Shown here: positions 9,271-18,630 of the stretch, in pieces | Layout: every line of letters begins with the position of its first letter | How positions within the stretch are numbered: the first letter of the stretch is position 1 | NCBI GenBank assembly: GCA_964624765.1 | Contig: CAZUZO010000001.1 | Span: 1-64,000, forward strand | Reading direction: 5' to 3' | DNA: 64,000 bases | From: JAGTVB01 sp964624765 | GTDB taxonomy: Bacteria > Pseudomonadota > Gammaproteobacteria > HK1 | Position numbers and translations under genes: made by a program | Notes under the pieces: generated by a model | Database searches by the model: none | Told to the model about the DNA's origin: nothing | The model's input: only the letters and a program-made list of their open reading frames with translations

Positions 9271-9765
9271 ATGCTCACCACAACGGCTTTGCGACGGCGA
9301 CTGCTGTGGGCGGTGACGCTGGCATTGCTGGCGGGAGCCGTTGTGGCAGCGGAGGGTGGTGTTCCCCTGCCAGTGATTCCCATGGGCAAGGGAGAGCAAT
9401 GCGTGGAGCCCACCCCGGTGATACGGCGTAATCACATGGTGTTCTTGCTGCATCAGCGCGATGCGACGATGCACCAGGGGATTCGGACCAAGCGGCATAG
9501 CCTCGTTGAGTGTATCGAATGTCACGTTTCCGTCGATGACAAGGGATACACCATTCCTGTGAATGCGCCTGGACAATTTTGTGAGACGTGCCATAGCTAT
9601 GCTGGCGTTAGCATGGATTGCTTCCAATGCCATGCGACGACACCCGACAGCGGCGAAGGGGTGCCGGAAGCCATGAGACACAGTGTGCCTGGGGCGGATC
9701 CTGGCGCGCCTACGGCGGCTAGTGGGCGGGTCCATTCCGAGTTAGCCAGTGCAAGGGGAAGGTAA
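9271..9765 (+). CDS. dsrJ: DsrJ, triheme cytochrome c
   Basis: Periplasmic triheme c-type cytochrome of DsrMKJOP. I chose the ATG at 9271, eight bases after dsrL, because it gives a hydrophobic signal or anchor right at the N terminus (LLWAVTLALLAGAVVA). An open frame continues upstream to 9103 but overlaps dsrL. The protein has 164 residues and three CXXCH heme sites: CIECH (81-85), CETCH (104-108) and CFQCH (117-121). C44 (GKGEQC) matches the distal cysteine ligand known in A. vinosum DsrJ. Confidence 0.95.
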   Translation: MLTTTALRRRLLWAVTLALLAGAVVAAEGGVPLPVIPMGKGEQCVEPTPVIRRNHMVFLLHQRDATMHQGIRTKRHSLVECIECHVSVDDKGYTIPVNAPGQFCETCHSYAGVSMDCFQCHATTPDSGEGVPEAMRHSVPGADPGAPTAASGRVHSELASARGR

Positions 9766-9768
9766 TAA

Positions 9769-10548
9769 ATGAGCAACGCATGCGAGCGTGGTTCTCAGCC
9801 TCCAACGGCTGAGAACCACGATCCCGATCGCCGCCGCTTTTTTAGCACTGCGGCGTCTGCGGCGGCATTAGCGCTCATTCCTGGTGTGACATTCGTTAGC
9901 TTAGCGGGGGCACGTTCGCCCGATCAGCCCGTCACCGATGAGCGGCGCTGGGGGATGCTGATCGATACGAATAAGTGTGCCGAGGGGTGCGATGCCTGCG
10001 TGCGCGGCTGCGTGGAGGAGCATGGGCTTTGGGGTCACGATCGACCCGAGACGGATGCCCAGTGGATCCGAAAAGTTACGGTACGCGATAAGTTAACGGG
10101 TCGCGTCACGTCGCTGCCTTTGATGTGTCAGCATTGCAAGTACCCTCCCTGCGTCGATGTGTGCCCAACAGGGGCCTCCTTTCGGCGTCCCGATGGTATC
10201 GTACTGGTGGACAAGCACATCTGTATCGGCTGTCGCTACTGTATGATGGCGTGTCCCTATAAGGCGCGCTCCTTTATTCATGAGACGCTCACGGAACAAA
10301 AACCCTACGCACCGCGCGGCAAAGGGACGGTTGAGAGCTGTACCTTGTGCGTCCATCGCGTGGATGAGGGCGGCGAAAGGATCCCCGCGTGTGCCGAAGC
10401 CTGTAACGCGGCGGGACACCGCGCCATGCTGTTTGGGGATCTCAACGATCCGGAAAGCGAACTGTCCCGATCGCTTGTCGAGTATGGCAGCGAGGAGCTG
10501 CGTGCCGATATGGGTTTGCACCTCGGCGTTCGCTATCGCGGGCTGTAG
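9769..10548 (+). CDS. dsrO: DsrO, Tat-exported ferredoxin-like subunit
   Basis: Periplasmic iron-sulfur subunit that partners DsrP, 259 residues. A Tat signal is visible (DRRRFF at residues 20-25, then an alanine-rich stretch). Cysteine clusters for several [4Fe-4S] centres follow: CAEGCDACVRGC, CQHCKYPPCVDVCP, CIGCRYCMMACP and CTLCVHR. This is the HybA/NrfC-like architecture. It starts three bases after dsrJ. Confidence 0.96.
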   Translation: MSNACERGSQPPTAENHDPDRRRFFSTAASAAALALIPGVTFVSLAGARSPDQPVTDERRWGMLIDTNKCAEGCDACVRGCVEEHGLWGHDRPETDAQWIRKVTVRDKLTGRVTSLPLMCQHCKYPPCVDVCPTGASFRRPDGIVLVDKHICIGCRYCMMACPYKARSFIHETLTEQKPYAPRGKGTVESCTLCVHRVDEGGERIPACAEACNAAGHRAMLFGDLNDPESELSRSLVEYGSEELRADMGLHLGVRYRGL

Positions 10549-10607
10549 TTTTCTGGTACAGCCTAGTGCTGCCGAGTGGGTATGATTGGGGGATCGACTA
10601 GCAAAGC

Positions 10608-11867
10608 GTGACAGAGATGGAGAGAACCGATTACCTTGAGATCGATGGAAATAGCCGAGGTTATTATGGGCTTCTCGGCTTGCTGGGGTTGCTCGTTGTG
10701 ATCGGTCTGGGGGCCGCCTACTACATGGAGCACCACGGCCACTATGTGACGGGTATGACCAACCAGATCGTTTGGGGCACACCGCACATCTTCGCCGTTT
10801 TCTTGATTGTGGCCGCCTCGGGAGCGCTGAACGTCGCCTCCATCGCTTCGGTTTTCGGGCGGACATTCTACAAGCCGCTGTCGCGGCTTTCCGGCCTGTT
10901 GGCTTTGGCGCTGCTGGCGGGAGGGTTGGCGATCTTAGTGCTCGACTTGGGTCGCCCCGATCGATTGATCGTCGCCATGACGACCTATAACTTTAGGTCC
11001 ATCTTTGCCTGGAACATTTTCCTTTATACCGGTTTCATGGCTATCGTCATCGTGTATCTATGGATGATGATGGAGCGGCGTATGAATGCTTATAGCAAAC
11101 CGGTGGGATTGGTCGCTTTTGTCTGGCGGCTCGTGCTCACCACGGGTACGGGCTCTATATTCGGATTCCTAGTGGCCAGGCAGGCCTATGATACGGCTAT
11201 CATGGCGCCGATGTTCATCGCCATGTCGTTTTCCTACGGGCTCGCGATCTTTATCTTAGTATTGATGGCGAGCTACTGGGGGACCGGCCGGCCCTTGGGC
11301 GATGTACTGCTAAGGCGACTCAAGAACTTACTGGGGGTATTCGTTGCCGCAGTATTTTACTTCGTGTTGGCCTACCATGTGACCAATCTGTACATGACAG
11401 AGCTGCATGGGGTGCAGGGCTTTATCCTCACCAGGGGGGGTGCCTTTACCGTGGCTTTCTGGCTGGGGCAGATTTTTATCGGGTCCTTGTTGCCGCTCGT
11501 CATCTTCTATCATCCGGCGACCGCAGGTTCCAGAACCTGGCTCGCTCTCGGTGCGGTGCTGGTGATCGTGGGAGGCTTCGCCCAGATGTATGTCACCATC
11601 GTCGGCGGACAGGCTTATCCCTTGGCCATATTCCCCGGCAAAGAGATGTTGAGCAGTGGTTTCTACGACGGTGTGGTTGCTCCGTACACACCGAGTCTGT
11701 GGGAGTTGTTGCTGGGCTTTGGGGGCGTTGCCCTAGCGCTGATGATCGTGGCCTTGGCGGTAAAAGTATTGCGCTTCCTGCCCGTTAGCCTGGGCGATGA
11801 CGTGTTGCCCCTCCCGACCGAATCAGAACCGGCTTCCTCTGAGGGTGCGTTGAGGGCCGCTAGCTGA
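10608..11867 (+). CDS. dsrP: DsrP, NrfD-like membrane subunit
   Basis: Integral membrane quinone-interacting subunit of the NrfD/PsrC family, forming the DsrOP module of the DsrMKJOP complex. It has 419 residues with about ten hydrophobic helices spread over its length. The family motif LDLGRPDR lies in the second quarter. The start is not settled: GTG at 10608 or ATG at 10617 (MERTDYLEIDG). Neither has a strong ribosome-binding site. Confidence 0.95.
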   Translation: MTEMERTDYLEIDGNSRGYYGLLGLLGLLVVIGLGAAYYMEHHGHYVTGMTNQIVWGTPHIFAVFLIVAASGALNVASIASVFGRTFYKPLSRLSGLLALALLAGGLAILVLDLGRPDRLIVAMTTYNFRSIFAWNIFLYTGFMAIVIVYLWMMMERRMNAYSKPVGLVAFVWRLVLTTGTGSIFGFLVARQAYDTAIMAPMFIAMSFSYGLAIFILVLMASYWGTGRPLGDVLLRRLKNLLGVFVAAVFYFVLAYHVTNLYMTELHGVQGFILTRGGAFTVAFWLGQIFIGSLLPLVIFYHPATAGSRTWLALGAVLVIVGGFAQMYVTIVGGQAYPLAIFPGKEMLSSGFYDGVVAPYTPSLWELLLGFGGVALALMIVALAVKVLRFLPVSLGDDVLPLPTESEPASSEGALRAAS

Positions 11868-11944
11868 CCTTCTGATCGTCTTTTAACCTCTCGCAACCTG
11901 CGGGCCACCGTGGTCACACCCTCCGAAGGTGCTCGCTGCAGCGC

Positions 11945-13414
11945 ATGGCTTCGCTCTATCTGACAGCGACTCACAAATCCTCCGGCAAGACCGTGGTGGC
12001 GCTCGGTCTTTGTCGCGCATGGTGTGAGCGCGGGATCACTGTTCAACCGTTCAAAAAAGGTCCCGACTACATCGACCCCATCTGGCTAGGAATGGCTGCT
12101 CGGCGGGATTGCCATAACCTGGATTTCCACACCATGGACCGAGCCGAGATTCGCAGGACCTTCGAGCGCTATGCCACAACAGCGGATGTGGCGCTCGTGG
12201 AGGGTAACAAGGGTCTGTACGATGGTATGGATACGCGGGGCAGCGACAGCAACGCCGCCCTGGCAAAGCTGCTGGCAGTTCCGGTGGTGCTGGTGGTGGA
12301 CTGTTCGGGTATGACCCGTGGCATCGCGCCTTTGCTGTTGGGCTACCAACAGTTTGATCCGGGCCTGCGGTTTGCCGGGGTTATCTTGAATCGGGTAGCA
12401 GGCCCACGCCACGAAGGGAAACTGCGCGCGGCCGTCGAGCACTATAGCGATCTGGCGGTGCTGGGGGCTGTGGGGCGTAGTCAGCAACTGCAGATCGTGG
12501 AACGCCACCTTGGCTTGATACCTGGTAACGAAGTGGGCAGCGCAGAAGAGCTTATCGGGGCTATCGGCCGCGCTGTCGATGGCCAGGTGGATCTCGACCG
12601 GTTAGGCGCGATGGCTCAATCCAACGGCCGCCCATCGGTAGGTGGTGGGTACGCGCCACCGGCAACCCCGAAGCCGGATGTGGCGCTCGGCATTGCCCGC
12701 GATGCCGCGTTTGGTTTCTATTATCCAGGTGACCTGGAGGCGCTCAGCGCGGCGGGAGCACAGCTTGTGCCCATCGATACCCTGCGGGATACCGAGCTTC
12801 CGCGAATCGATGGGTTGTTTATCGGGGGCGGTTTTCCAGAGACCCAAATGCACGCCCTGGAGGCAAACTGGCGTCTACGTCACGCCATTCGAGAGGCGAT
12901 CGGGGCTGGGCTGCCGGTGTATGCTGAATGCGGAGGTCTGATGTACCTGTCACGCAGTATTCAATGGGCTGATCGACGCTGCCAGATGGTGGGAGCGATT
13001 CCCGCCGACGTACAGATGTGCGATCGCCCTCAAGGACGCGGTTACGTGCGGCTACGAGAAACGGGGGCGGGACCTTGGCCGTTGCGCACGGGAGAAGGGA
13101 CGTTGGCGGACTTTCCCGCCCATGAGTTTCATTATTCGAAGCTGATCAACTACGATGGATTTCGCTATGCCTACCAGGTGTTGCGCGGGCACGGCATTGA
13201 TGGTAAGCGAGACGGTATCGTCATGGCCAACATGTTAGCGAGTTTTTCTCATCTACGAGATGTGGCTGCCAATCACTGGGCGGAGCGTTTTGTGCGTTTT
13301 GTGCGCGCTCACCGCGGGTCGCTGCAGCCTGTGATCTGCAGTGAGGGGGTAACTGGCAGCGCCACGCGCGCCGACATGGCTGGCAGGATAGGAGTGGACC
13401 AATGTTTACGTTGA
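11945..13414 (+). CDS. dsrN: DsrN, siroheme amidase (cobyrinate a,c-diamide synthase family)
   Basis: Glutamine-dependent amidotransferase resembling CobB/CbiA. In sulfur oxidizers it converts siroheme to the siro(heme)amide used by reverse DsrAB. It has 489 residues. The N-terminal ATP-binding domain has SSGKTV in the P-loop position and KKGPDYIDP. The C-terminal glutaminase domain has the nucleophile elbow YAECGGLMYL. It overlaps dsrR by 13 bases, which suggests translational coupling. Confidence 0.95.
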   Translation: MASLYLTATHKSSGKTVVALGLCRAWCERGITVQPFKKGPDYIDPIWLGMAARRDCHNLDFHTMDRAEIRRTFERYATTADVALVEGNKGLYDGMDTRGSDSNAALAKLLAVPVVLVVDCSGMTRGIAPLLLGYQQFDPGLRFAGVILNRVAGPRHEGKLRAAVEHYSDLAVLGAVGRSQQLQIVERHLGLIPGNEVGSAEELIGAIGRAVDGQVDLDRLGAMAQSNGRPSVGGGYAPPATPKPDVALGIARDAAFGFYYPGDLEALSAAGAQLVPIDTLRDTELPRIDGLFIGGGFPETQMHALEANWRLRHAIREAIGAGLPVYAECGGLMYLSRSIQWADRRCQMVGAIPADVQMCDRPQGRGYVRLRETGAGPWPLRTGEGTLADFPAHEFHYSKLINYDGFRYAYQVLRGHGIDGKRDGIVMANMLASFSHLRDVAANHWAERFVRFVRAHRGSLQPVICSEGVTGSATRADMAGRIGVDQCLR

Positions 13415-13716
13415 CCCCACAGGCGGCAATCGAAGTGCGGCGTTCAGTGGACGCGGGTGATCACAGTGGGTTCGCCTTGCGGATAGCGGCCAGCCGCATG
13501 CCTGACGGTGGTATCGACTATCGTATGGGTTTTGATGAGATCGGTGAACACGACACCCATATCACCTCCGAGGGCATCGACATCGTGATCGCCAAACAAG
13601 ACCTCGCCCTGCTCAACGGGGCGGTGATGGATTTCGTCGAGATCGAACCGGGTCAGTTTCGCTTCATCTTCATGAATCCAAACGATCGCAATTACAGCCC
13701 TCCCGACCGATCCTAG
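13402..13716 (+). CDS. dsrR: DsrR, A-type-scaffold-like accessory protein
   Basis: IscA-fold protein of 104 residues (FTLTPQAAIEVRR at the start, FIFMNPN near the end). Like A. vinosum DsrR it lacks the three conserved cysteines of IscA-type carriers, so it should not bind a cluster in the usual way. DsrR is required for efficient sulfur-globule oxidation and is thought to act on dsr expression. The start lies inside the end of dsrN. The usual next gene, dsrS, is absent. Confidence 0.93.
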   Translation: MFTLTPQAAIEVRRSVDAGDHSGFALRIAASRMPDGGIDYRMGFDEIGEHDTHITSEGIDIVIAKQDLALLNGAVMDFVEIEPGQFRFIFMNPNDRNYSPPDRS

Positions 13717-13734
13717 CCTCCCGCTGCTCCCACC

Positions 13735-15372
13735 ATGTCCCTTGCCGCCAGTGATCTGAGCCAAGGGCGCCTCCGTACCTTGCTCACGCGCCTCGTCTCG
13801 CCGGTCGATGATTGGGGCGAGCGGGCTACCCGCAGGGGGACGAGCTCGTTGCTAGTGCTGTTGCTGTCCGTGGCGATCATTTTTTTCCTAGCGGTTGGGG
13901 CGGCTTTGGCCTTGGCTGTTGTGGGTCCTCACCCACCAAAGCTGTTATGGATCCTGTTGCTGTTGCTTGTTCTCGGTGCGGGTCTGATCGGCCTATTGAT
14001 GTATCAGGTGCGTTACCATCTCCTGAATCCCTTTGCCCATCTGCGACGATGGGCTTTGAATATGTGTAACGGTGATCTGTCAGCACGGATACCGCTGGTG
14101 GGCCAGCATGGAGAATTCAGGAAGCTGGCATTCCACATCAATCGGTTGAGCGACGCGTTGGAAGCATTGGCCAATGAGATGGACGACCTGGTCTGCAGTC
14201 AGACCCAGCGGTTGCAGGAAAAAAATCGTTCGTTGGAAATGCTTTATGATATCGCGGCGACGGTTAACGCGTCGCGAGAGCTGGATGATTTGCTCGAGCG
14301 TACCGTGAGAAAGCTCATGGAGGTGGTGGGCGCCTGGGGTGCGGCCGTGCGGTTGCGTACCGATGAGGGTCAAATGCGGCTTTCCAAAACCATTGGCTTT
14401 GAGGATGCGCCGGAGGTGCTCGCACTGCGAGATCGGCTCGACGGTAACGCCTTCTCCGAGATCCAGTGGTTGCATGACAAGCAACCCGTGCCGCAGCAGG
14501 TATTGGTGGATAGCGCTGGCGTCGCCGGGCGAACTATGGGATTGATATCCATTCCCTTACGGTATCAGAGTCAGACGTTAGGTGTATTTACGCTATTCAC
14601 TCCCACCCCAGAGGTGGCTGAAAACACTGAGATCCACAGATTGCTGGTGAGTGTCGGTAAGCACGTGGGTATGGCGGTAGAAAAGGGTAGACTGGACAAA
14701 GAAGGTCAGCGGCTGTCGATCATGCGCGAGCGCACGACGCTTGCCCATGAGTTGCACGATTCGCTGGCGCAAACCCTGGTGAGTCTTCGCTTCCAGGTTA
14801 AGATGTTGAAAGAAACGCTCGAGAGCAGCGGCTTATCCGTGGCAGCGCGTCGAGAGCTTGGCCGCATCCAGAATAGTCTGGACGAGGCTCACACCGAACT
14901 GCGTGAACTGTTGACCAACTTCCGTGGTCCCATCGATGCTCGGGGGTTGTTACCCGCGATGGAGGAACTCATTGCGCGCTTTCGTCGCGAGAGCGGAATC
15001 GCCACCTATTTTCAAAATGAATGCAGTGACTTGCAGCTGTCTGCAGTGGCAGAGCTGCAGGTGCAACGTATCGTCAGCGAGGTCTTGACCAACATTCACA
15101 AACACAGCCAGGCCGAGACAGTGCGCATTTTGTTTCGTTGCGACGACATCGGCAATTGTCGGCTGCTCATTGAAGATGATGGTATCGGCATGGGCGATAC
15201 GCCCTTGCAGGCCCGTAGGGCGGGTGAACAATTGGGGTTATCCATCATGCAGGAGCGGGCTCGCCGCCTTGGTGGTGAATTGCAGATCGAAAGTGAGGCG
15301 GGGGAAGGGACACAGGTTCTATTGACGTTTCGTAATGGGCCGATGCCGGCGGAGTGTGAAGCGAGTCGTTGA
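13735..15372 (+). CDS. NarX-type sensor histidine kinase linked to the dsr operon
   Basis: Membrane histidine kinase of the HisKA_3/NarX class, 545 residues. There are two hydrophobic helices at about 37-61 and 68-90 with only a few residues between them, then a HAMP-like linker, a GAF-like domain (about 175-320), the phosphoacceptor H338 in AHELHD, and a HATPase domain (NIHKHSQAE, DDGIGMG). It lacks the periplasmic nitrate-sensing region of NarX, so the signal is probably sensed in the membrane or by the GAF domain (inference). It starts 18 bases after dsrR, so it may be co-transcribed with dsr. Confidence 0.9.
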   Translation: MSLAASDLSQGRLRTLLTRLVSPVDDWGERATRRGTSSLLVLLLSVAIIFFLAVGAALALAVVGPHPPKLLWILLLLLVLGAGLIGLLMYQVRYHLLNPFAHLRRWALNMCNGDLSARIPLVGQHGEFRKLAFHINRLSDALEALANEMDDLVCSQTQRLQEKNRSLEMLYDIAATVNASRELDDLLERTVRKLMEVVGAWGAAVRLRTDEGQMRLSKTIGFEDAPEVLALRDRLDGNAFSEIQWLHDKQPVPQQVLVDSAGVAGRTMGLISIPLRYQSQTLGVFTLFTPTPEVAENTEIHRLLVSVGKHVGMAVEKGRLDKEGQRLSIMRERTTLAHELHDSLAQTLVSLRFQVKMLKETLESSGLSVAARRELGRIQNSLDEAHTELRELLTNFRGPIDARGLLPAMEELIARFRRESGIATYFQNECSDLQLSAVAELQVQRIVSEVLTNIHKHSQAETVRILFRCDDIGNCRLLIEDDGIGMGDTPLQARRAGEQLGLSIMQERARRLGGELQIESEAGEGTQVLLTFRNGPMPAECEASR

Positions 15373-15400
15373 ACATGACCGCAGAGTCTCCCCAGGCCAT

Positions 15401-15448
15401 TGAGGTTGTGAAAAACCGTTGAGAGCGGCCGGAGAGCAAGGCGGTGCC
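15401..15448 (+). repeat. Family A repeat, left fragment (copy A4)
   Basis: Truncated left end of family A: GAGGTTGTGAAAAACCGTT, then GAGAGCGGCC and GAGAGCAAGGCGG. It lies between the kinase and the response-regulator gene. The right half is missing. Confidence 0.7.
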
Positions 15449-15481
15449 ACCCACGGGCAATGAAAGTAGACGTCCTGCGAT

Positions 15482-16135
15482 ATGCGGATACTGTTGATCG
15501 ATGACCACACGCTGTTTCGTATGGGTCTAGAGGAATTGCTCGAACGGCGCGGGATAGAGGTGGCCGCTTCGGTTGGAGACGGGCGTGAAGGCTGCCGCTT
15601 GGCGGCCGAGCTGAATCCCGATGTTATCCTGTTGGATCTTCGTATGCCTGATATGAATGGGGTCGCCGTGTTGAACCGGCTACGCACCATGGGGCTCGAC
15701 ATCCCCGTGGTCATGCTCACCACCAGCAGTGAGGAACGGGATTTGGTGCAATCTCTGCGAAGTGGAGCGAAAGGGTACCTGTTGAAAGACATGGAGCCTG
15801 ACGCCTTACTCGATTCGCTGCGCGAGATCGTGGCAGGAAAGACCGTCGTGGCCTCCGACATGACCGCCGTGCTGGCTCGGGTGGTACAGGGCGAGGCCTC
15901 TACCGCCGGTTCACCGCTTGGTTTTACAGAGTTGACGCCGCGGGAGCGGGAAATCTTGTGCCATCTGGCGGAGGGGCAGAGCAACAAGGTAATCGCGCGA
16001 AAGCTTGGGATCTCTGACGGTACCGTGAAATTACATGTGAAGTCGATACTGCGCAAGTTGCGAGTTCACTCTAGGGTGGAGGCTGCCGTGTTGGCCGTGG
16101 AGCAGGGACTTTGCCGTAACGGTCCCACAGCATGA
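15482..16135 (+). CDS. NarL-type response regulator
   Basis: Two-domain DNA-binding response regulator, 217 residues. The receiver domain has acidic residues DD (7-8), the phosphorylated D52 in ILLDLRMPD, and a conserved lysine in GYLLKDME. A GerE/LuxR-type helix-turn-helix follows at about 150-210 (LTPREREILCHLAEGQSNKVIARKL region). It is the expected partner of the preceding kinase. Its position makes it a candidate regulator of dsr genes. Its stop overlaps the rhodanese start (ATGA). Confidence 0.93.
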   Translation: MRILLIDDHTLFRMGLEELLERRGIEVAASVGDGREGCRLAAELNPDVILLDLRMPDMNGVAVLNRLRTMGLDIPVVMLTTSSEERDLVQSLRSGAKGYLLKDMEPDALLDSLREIVAGKTVVASDMTAVLARVVQGEASTAGSPLGFTELTPREREILCHLAEGQSNKVIARKLGISDGTVKLHVKSILRKLRVHSRVEAAVLAVEQGLCRNGPTA

Positions 16136-16596
16136 AGCGTTTTAGCGAGTTGGTCGAGGCAGGTCGACAGCGTGTCGCGGAGATCTATCCCTGGGATCTG
16201 GCTAAGTGCCTCGAATCGCCCGACGTACCGCTGGTGCTGGATGTGCGAGAGCCCTACGAGTTCGACACCATGCACATTGCGGGCTCGCTGCAAGTGCCCA
16301 GGGGTATTTTGGAATCGGCCTGCGAGTGGGGTTACGAAGAGACGGTGCCAGAGCTTGTGCAGGCGAGGGAACGGGAGGTAGTGGTGATCTGTCGCTCGGG
16401 CAATCGCAGCGTGCTGGCGGCTGATGTCCTCCTGTCGCTGGGCTATTCCAGGGTCGTCTCGTTGCGTACCGGGCTTCGGGGTTGGAACGACTATGAGCAG
16501 CCGCTAGTGGATCGGGAGGGGAATCGGGTGCCGTTGGAGGTGGCCGATGACTATTTCATGCCCAAGGTCGCCAAGCACCAGCTCGGGCCGCGCTAG
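16132..16596 (+). CDS. Rhodanese-like sulfurtransferase
   Basis: Single-domain rhodanese of 154 residues with LDVREPYEF and the active-site loop CRSGNRS (catalytic C87). It starts within the response regulator stop codon (4-base overlap). In many sulfur oxidizers a rhodanese is clustered with tusA and dsrE2 and starts the cytoplasmic sulfur relay. Here those genes lie about 1.8 kb downstream, with cysG inserted on the other strand. I infer that it plays the Rhd role. Confidence 0.9.
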   Translation: MKRFSELVEAGRQRVAEIYPWDLAKCLESPDVPLVLDVREPYEFDTMHIAGSLQVPRGILESACEWGYEETVPELVQAREREVVVICRSGNRSVLAADVLLSLGYSRVVSLRTGLRGWNDYEQPLVDREGNRVPLEVADDYFMPKVAKHQLGPR

Positions 16597-16671
16597 CTTT
16601 GGGCAGTTCTTCGGCCGGGCACCGTCTAGCCACCGCCCTGCGGGGGCCAGATAGGACGGGCCAAGCCGCCG

Positions 16672-18102
16672 TCAAGCTTGAGCTTGTGCCAAGGGCCGCG
16701 GCGTAGCGGGGGGTTGTTGCGGCTCAAACCACTGGAGCTTTTCGTGCAGCTTCACGATGTCGCCGACAATCAGCAATGTGGGTGGTCGTGGGGCGGTGGC
16801 CTCGACCAGACTCGGCATCGTCTCCAAGGTTCCTATGCAGACCTTCTGCTTCGGCGTCGTCCCCTGTTGGACCAGGGCCGTTGGCGTATTGCCAGGCAGG
16901 CCATGGTTGACGAGTTCCTGGCAGATGATGGGTAAACCCCTAAGACCCATGTAAAATACCAGTGTCTGTCGTGGCTGCGCGAGTACCGACCAATTCAAGT
17001 TCACAGTTCCATCTTTGAGGTGGCCGGTCACGAACACACAGGACTGGGCGAAGTCGCGATGGGTCAGGGGGATCCCGGCGTAAGCCGCGCAACCTGAAGC
17101 GGCAGTGATGCCGGGTACCACCTGGAAGGGGATACCTGCTGCGGCAAGGGTCTCAATCTCTTCGCCACCGCGCCCGAAAATAAAGGGGTCCCCCCCTTTC
17201 AGGCGCAGCACCCGCTTGCCCTCTCGGGCCAGGCGCGTGAGTAGCTGATTGATGTCCTCTTGGGGCAATACATGGTTGGCCCGCTCCTTTCCGACATAGA
17301 TGCGCTGGGCATCCCGGCGCGTGAGCTCTAGCACCGCGGGAGCCACGAGCCGATCGTAGATCACTACATCGGCTTGCTGCATGAGCCGCAGGGCGCGAAA
17401 GGTCAAAAGATCCGGATCACCAGGCCCCCCCCCCACGAGATAGACCTCCCCTCGGCTTGGGGATGTTTTGGCCCCCTCTTCAATGGCCGATGCTAGAGCC
17501 CGCTCAGCCGCAGCCTCTTGACCGGCAAACATCATTTCGGCCACCGGTCCTTGGAGCACCCCTTCCCAGAAAGCGCGCCGCTGGGCGACATTGGGGAAGC
17601 GCTGTTTCGTCTTTTCGCGAAACCGGCCCGCAAGCGCGGCAAGTCGACCGAAGGAGGCTGGAATCAGGGTCTCAAGCCGCGCACGGACTAACCTCGCCAG
17701 TACCGGTGCCGCACCACCTGATGAGACCGCCACCATCAGCGGCGAGCGGTCGACGATGGAGGGCATCACGAAATTACACAGGGCTGGCTGATCCACCACG
17801 TTGATCAGCATGTTGCGTTCCTCAGCATGTTTGCGCACCACTCGGTTGAGCTCCCTATCGTCAGTGGCAGCAATCACGAGTCGATGCCCATCGAGGTCGC
17901 TAGGGGAAAAGGATTTTTGCCGATAGCGGATTTCTCCGCGCTCTCGCAACTCCGTGATCTCTGAACAAGGATTGGGGGCCACCACCGTGATCTTGGCTTG
18001 CGCCGAACGCAGCATGGCACACTTGCGTACGGCCACTTTGCCTGCGCCCACCACGAGGCACGACTGGCCTTTCACATCTAAAAAGATCGGTAGATAGTCC
18101 AT
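16672..18102 (-). CDS. cysG: Siroheme synthase (trifunctional CysG)
   Basis: CysG makes siroheme from uroporphyrinogen III. The N-terminal domain is the NAD-dependent precorrin-2 dehydrogenase/ferrochelatase ([11 protein letters not shown]), and the C-terminal domain is the SAM-dependent uroporphyrinogen III methyltransferase ([31 protein letters not shown]). It has 476 residues. It supplies the siroheme that DsrN amidates for DsrAB, which fits its location. It is transcribed divergently from tusA across an AT-rich region. Confidence 0.96.
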   Translation of the reverse strand: MDYLPIFLDVKGQSCLVVGAGKVAVRKCAMLRSAQAKITVVAPNPCSEITELRERGEIRYRQKSFSPSDLDGHRLVIAATDDRELNRVVRKHAEERNMLINVVDQPALCNFVMPSIVDRSPLMVAVSSGGAAPVLARLVRARLETLIPASFGRLAALAGRFREKTKQRFPNVAQRRAFWEGVLQGPVAEMMFAGQEAAAERALASAIEEGAKTSPSRGEVYLVGGGPGDPDLLTFRALRLMQQADVVIYDRLVAPAVLELTRRDAQRIYVGKERANHVLPQEDINQLLTRLAREGKRVLRLKGGDPFIFGRGGEEIETLAAAGIPFQVVPGITAASGCAAYAGIPLTHRDFAQSCVFVTGHLKDGTVNLNWSVLAQPRQTLVFYMGLRGLPIICQELVNHGLPGNTPTALVQQGTTPKQKVCIGTLETMPSLVEATAPRPPTLLIVGDIVKLHEKLQWFEPQQPPATPRPLAQAQA

Positions 18103-18289
18103 GTTCCCTTCCAGGTTGAGAGAGCCATTCGGTAAACCGCCAGGTTGGATGCGTGTGTAGGCTTAACCTGCCCGCAAAACATTAGAATATTATAACTTTC
18201 TCGAATTTGGCAGTACGACGCGATGCGGACATCATTCGAGGAGTTTATGCCAAGATAAAACCATGCCGAGCTGTGCAGAGTGCTTGTTG

Positions 18290-18318
18290 TTGCATAGGGG
18301 CATCGATTAGTTTATAAG
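18290..18318 (+). promoter_or_regulatory. Candidate sigma-70 promoter for tusA-dsrE2
   Basis: TTGCAT at 18290-18295 and TATAAG at 18313-18318, separated by 17 bases, lie 39 bases upstream of the tusA ATG. The -10 is good (5/6) and the -35 is weak (3/6). The surrounding divergent cysG-tusA region (18103-18356) is AT-rich around 18180-18215, as expected of a promoter region. Confidence 0.35.
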
Positions 18319-18356
18319 TGATGCCTAAATTTCAGGCAGGTGAAACAGGAGGGACT

Positions 18357-18587
18357 ATGGCTGGATTTGACCAAGAGCTCGATGCATCCGGGTTAAACTG
18401 TCCGCTTCCTATTCTTCGGGCCAAGAAAACGCTGTCAGGCATGGAGAGTGGGAAGATACTTCGAATCATTGCGACCGATCCTGGCTCGGTGAAGGATTTC
18501 GAGGCGTTTTCGAGGCAGACGGGCAACGAACTTCTGGAGTCTGCGGAAGATGGTGGCAAGTATCTGTTTTTGCTAAAAAAGGCCTGA
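18357..18587 (+). CDS. tusA: Sulfur carrier protein TusA
   Basis: Small sulfur carrier that takes sulfane sulfur from rhodanese and passes it to DsrEFH in the oxidative pathway. It has 76 residues from the ATG at 18357, which has a perfect AGGAGG six bases upstream. An earlier ATG in frame is unlikely. The signature LNCPLP places the acceptor cysteine at position 15. It is followed by dsrE2. Confidence 0.95.
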   Translation: MAGFDQELDASGLNCPLPILRAKKTLSGMESGKILRIIATDPGSVKDFEAFSRQTGNELLESAEDGGKYLFLLKKA

Positions 18588-18630
18588 CACCCCGAGGGTA
18601 GGTGGTGCCAAGCGCCAGAGGAGATGTTAG

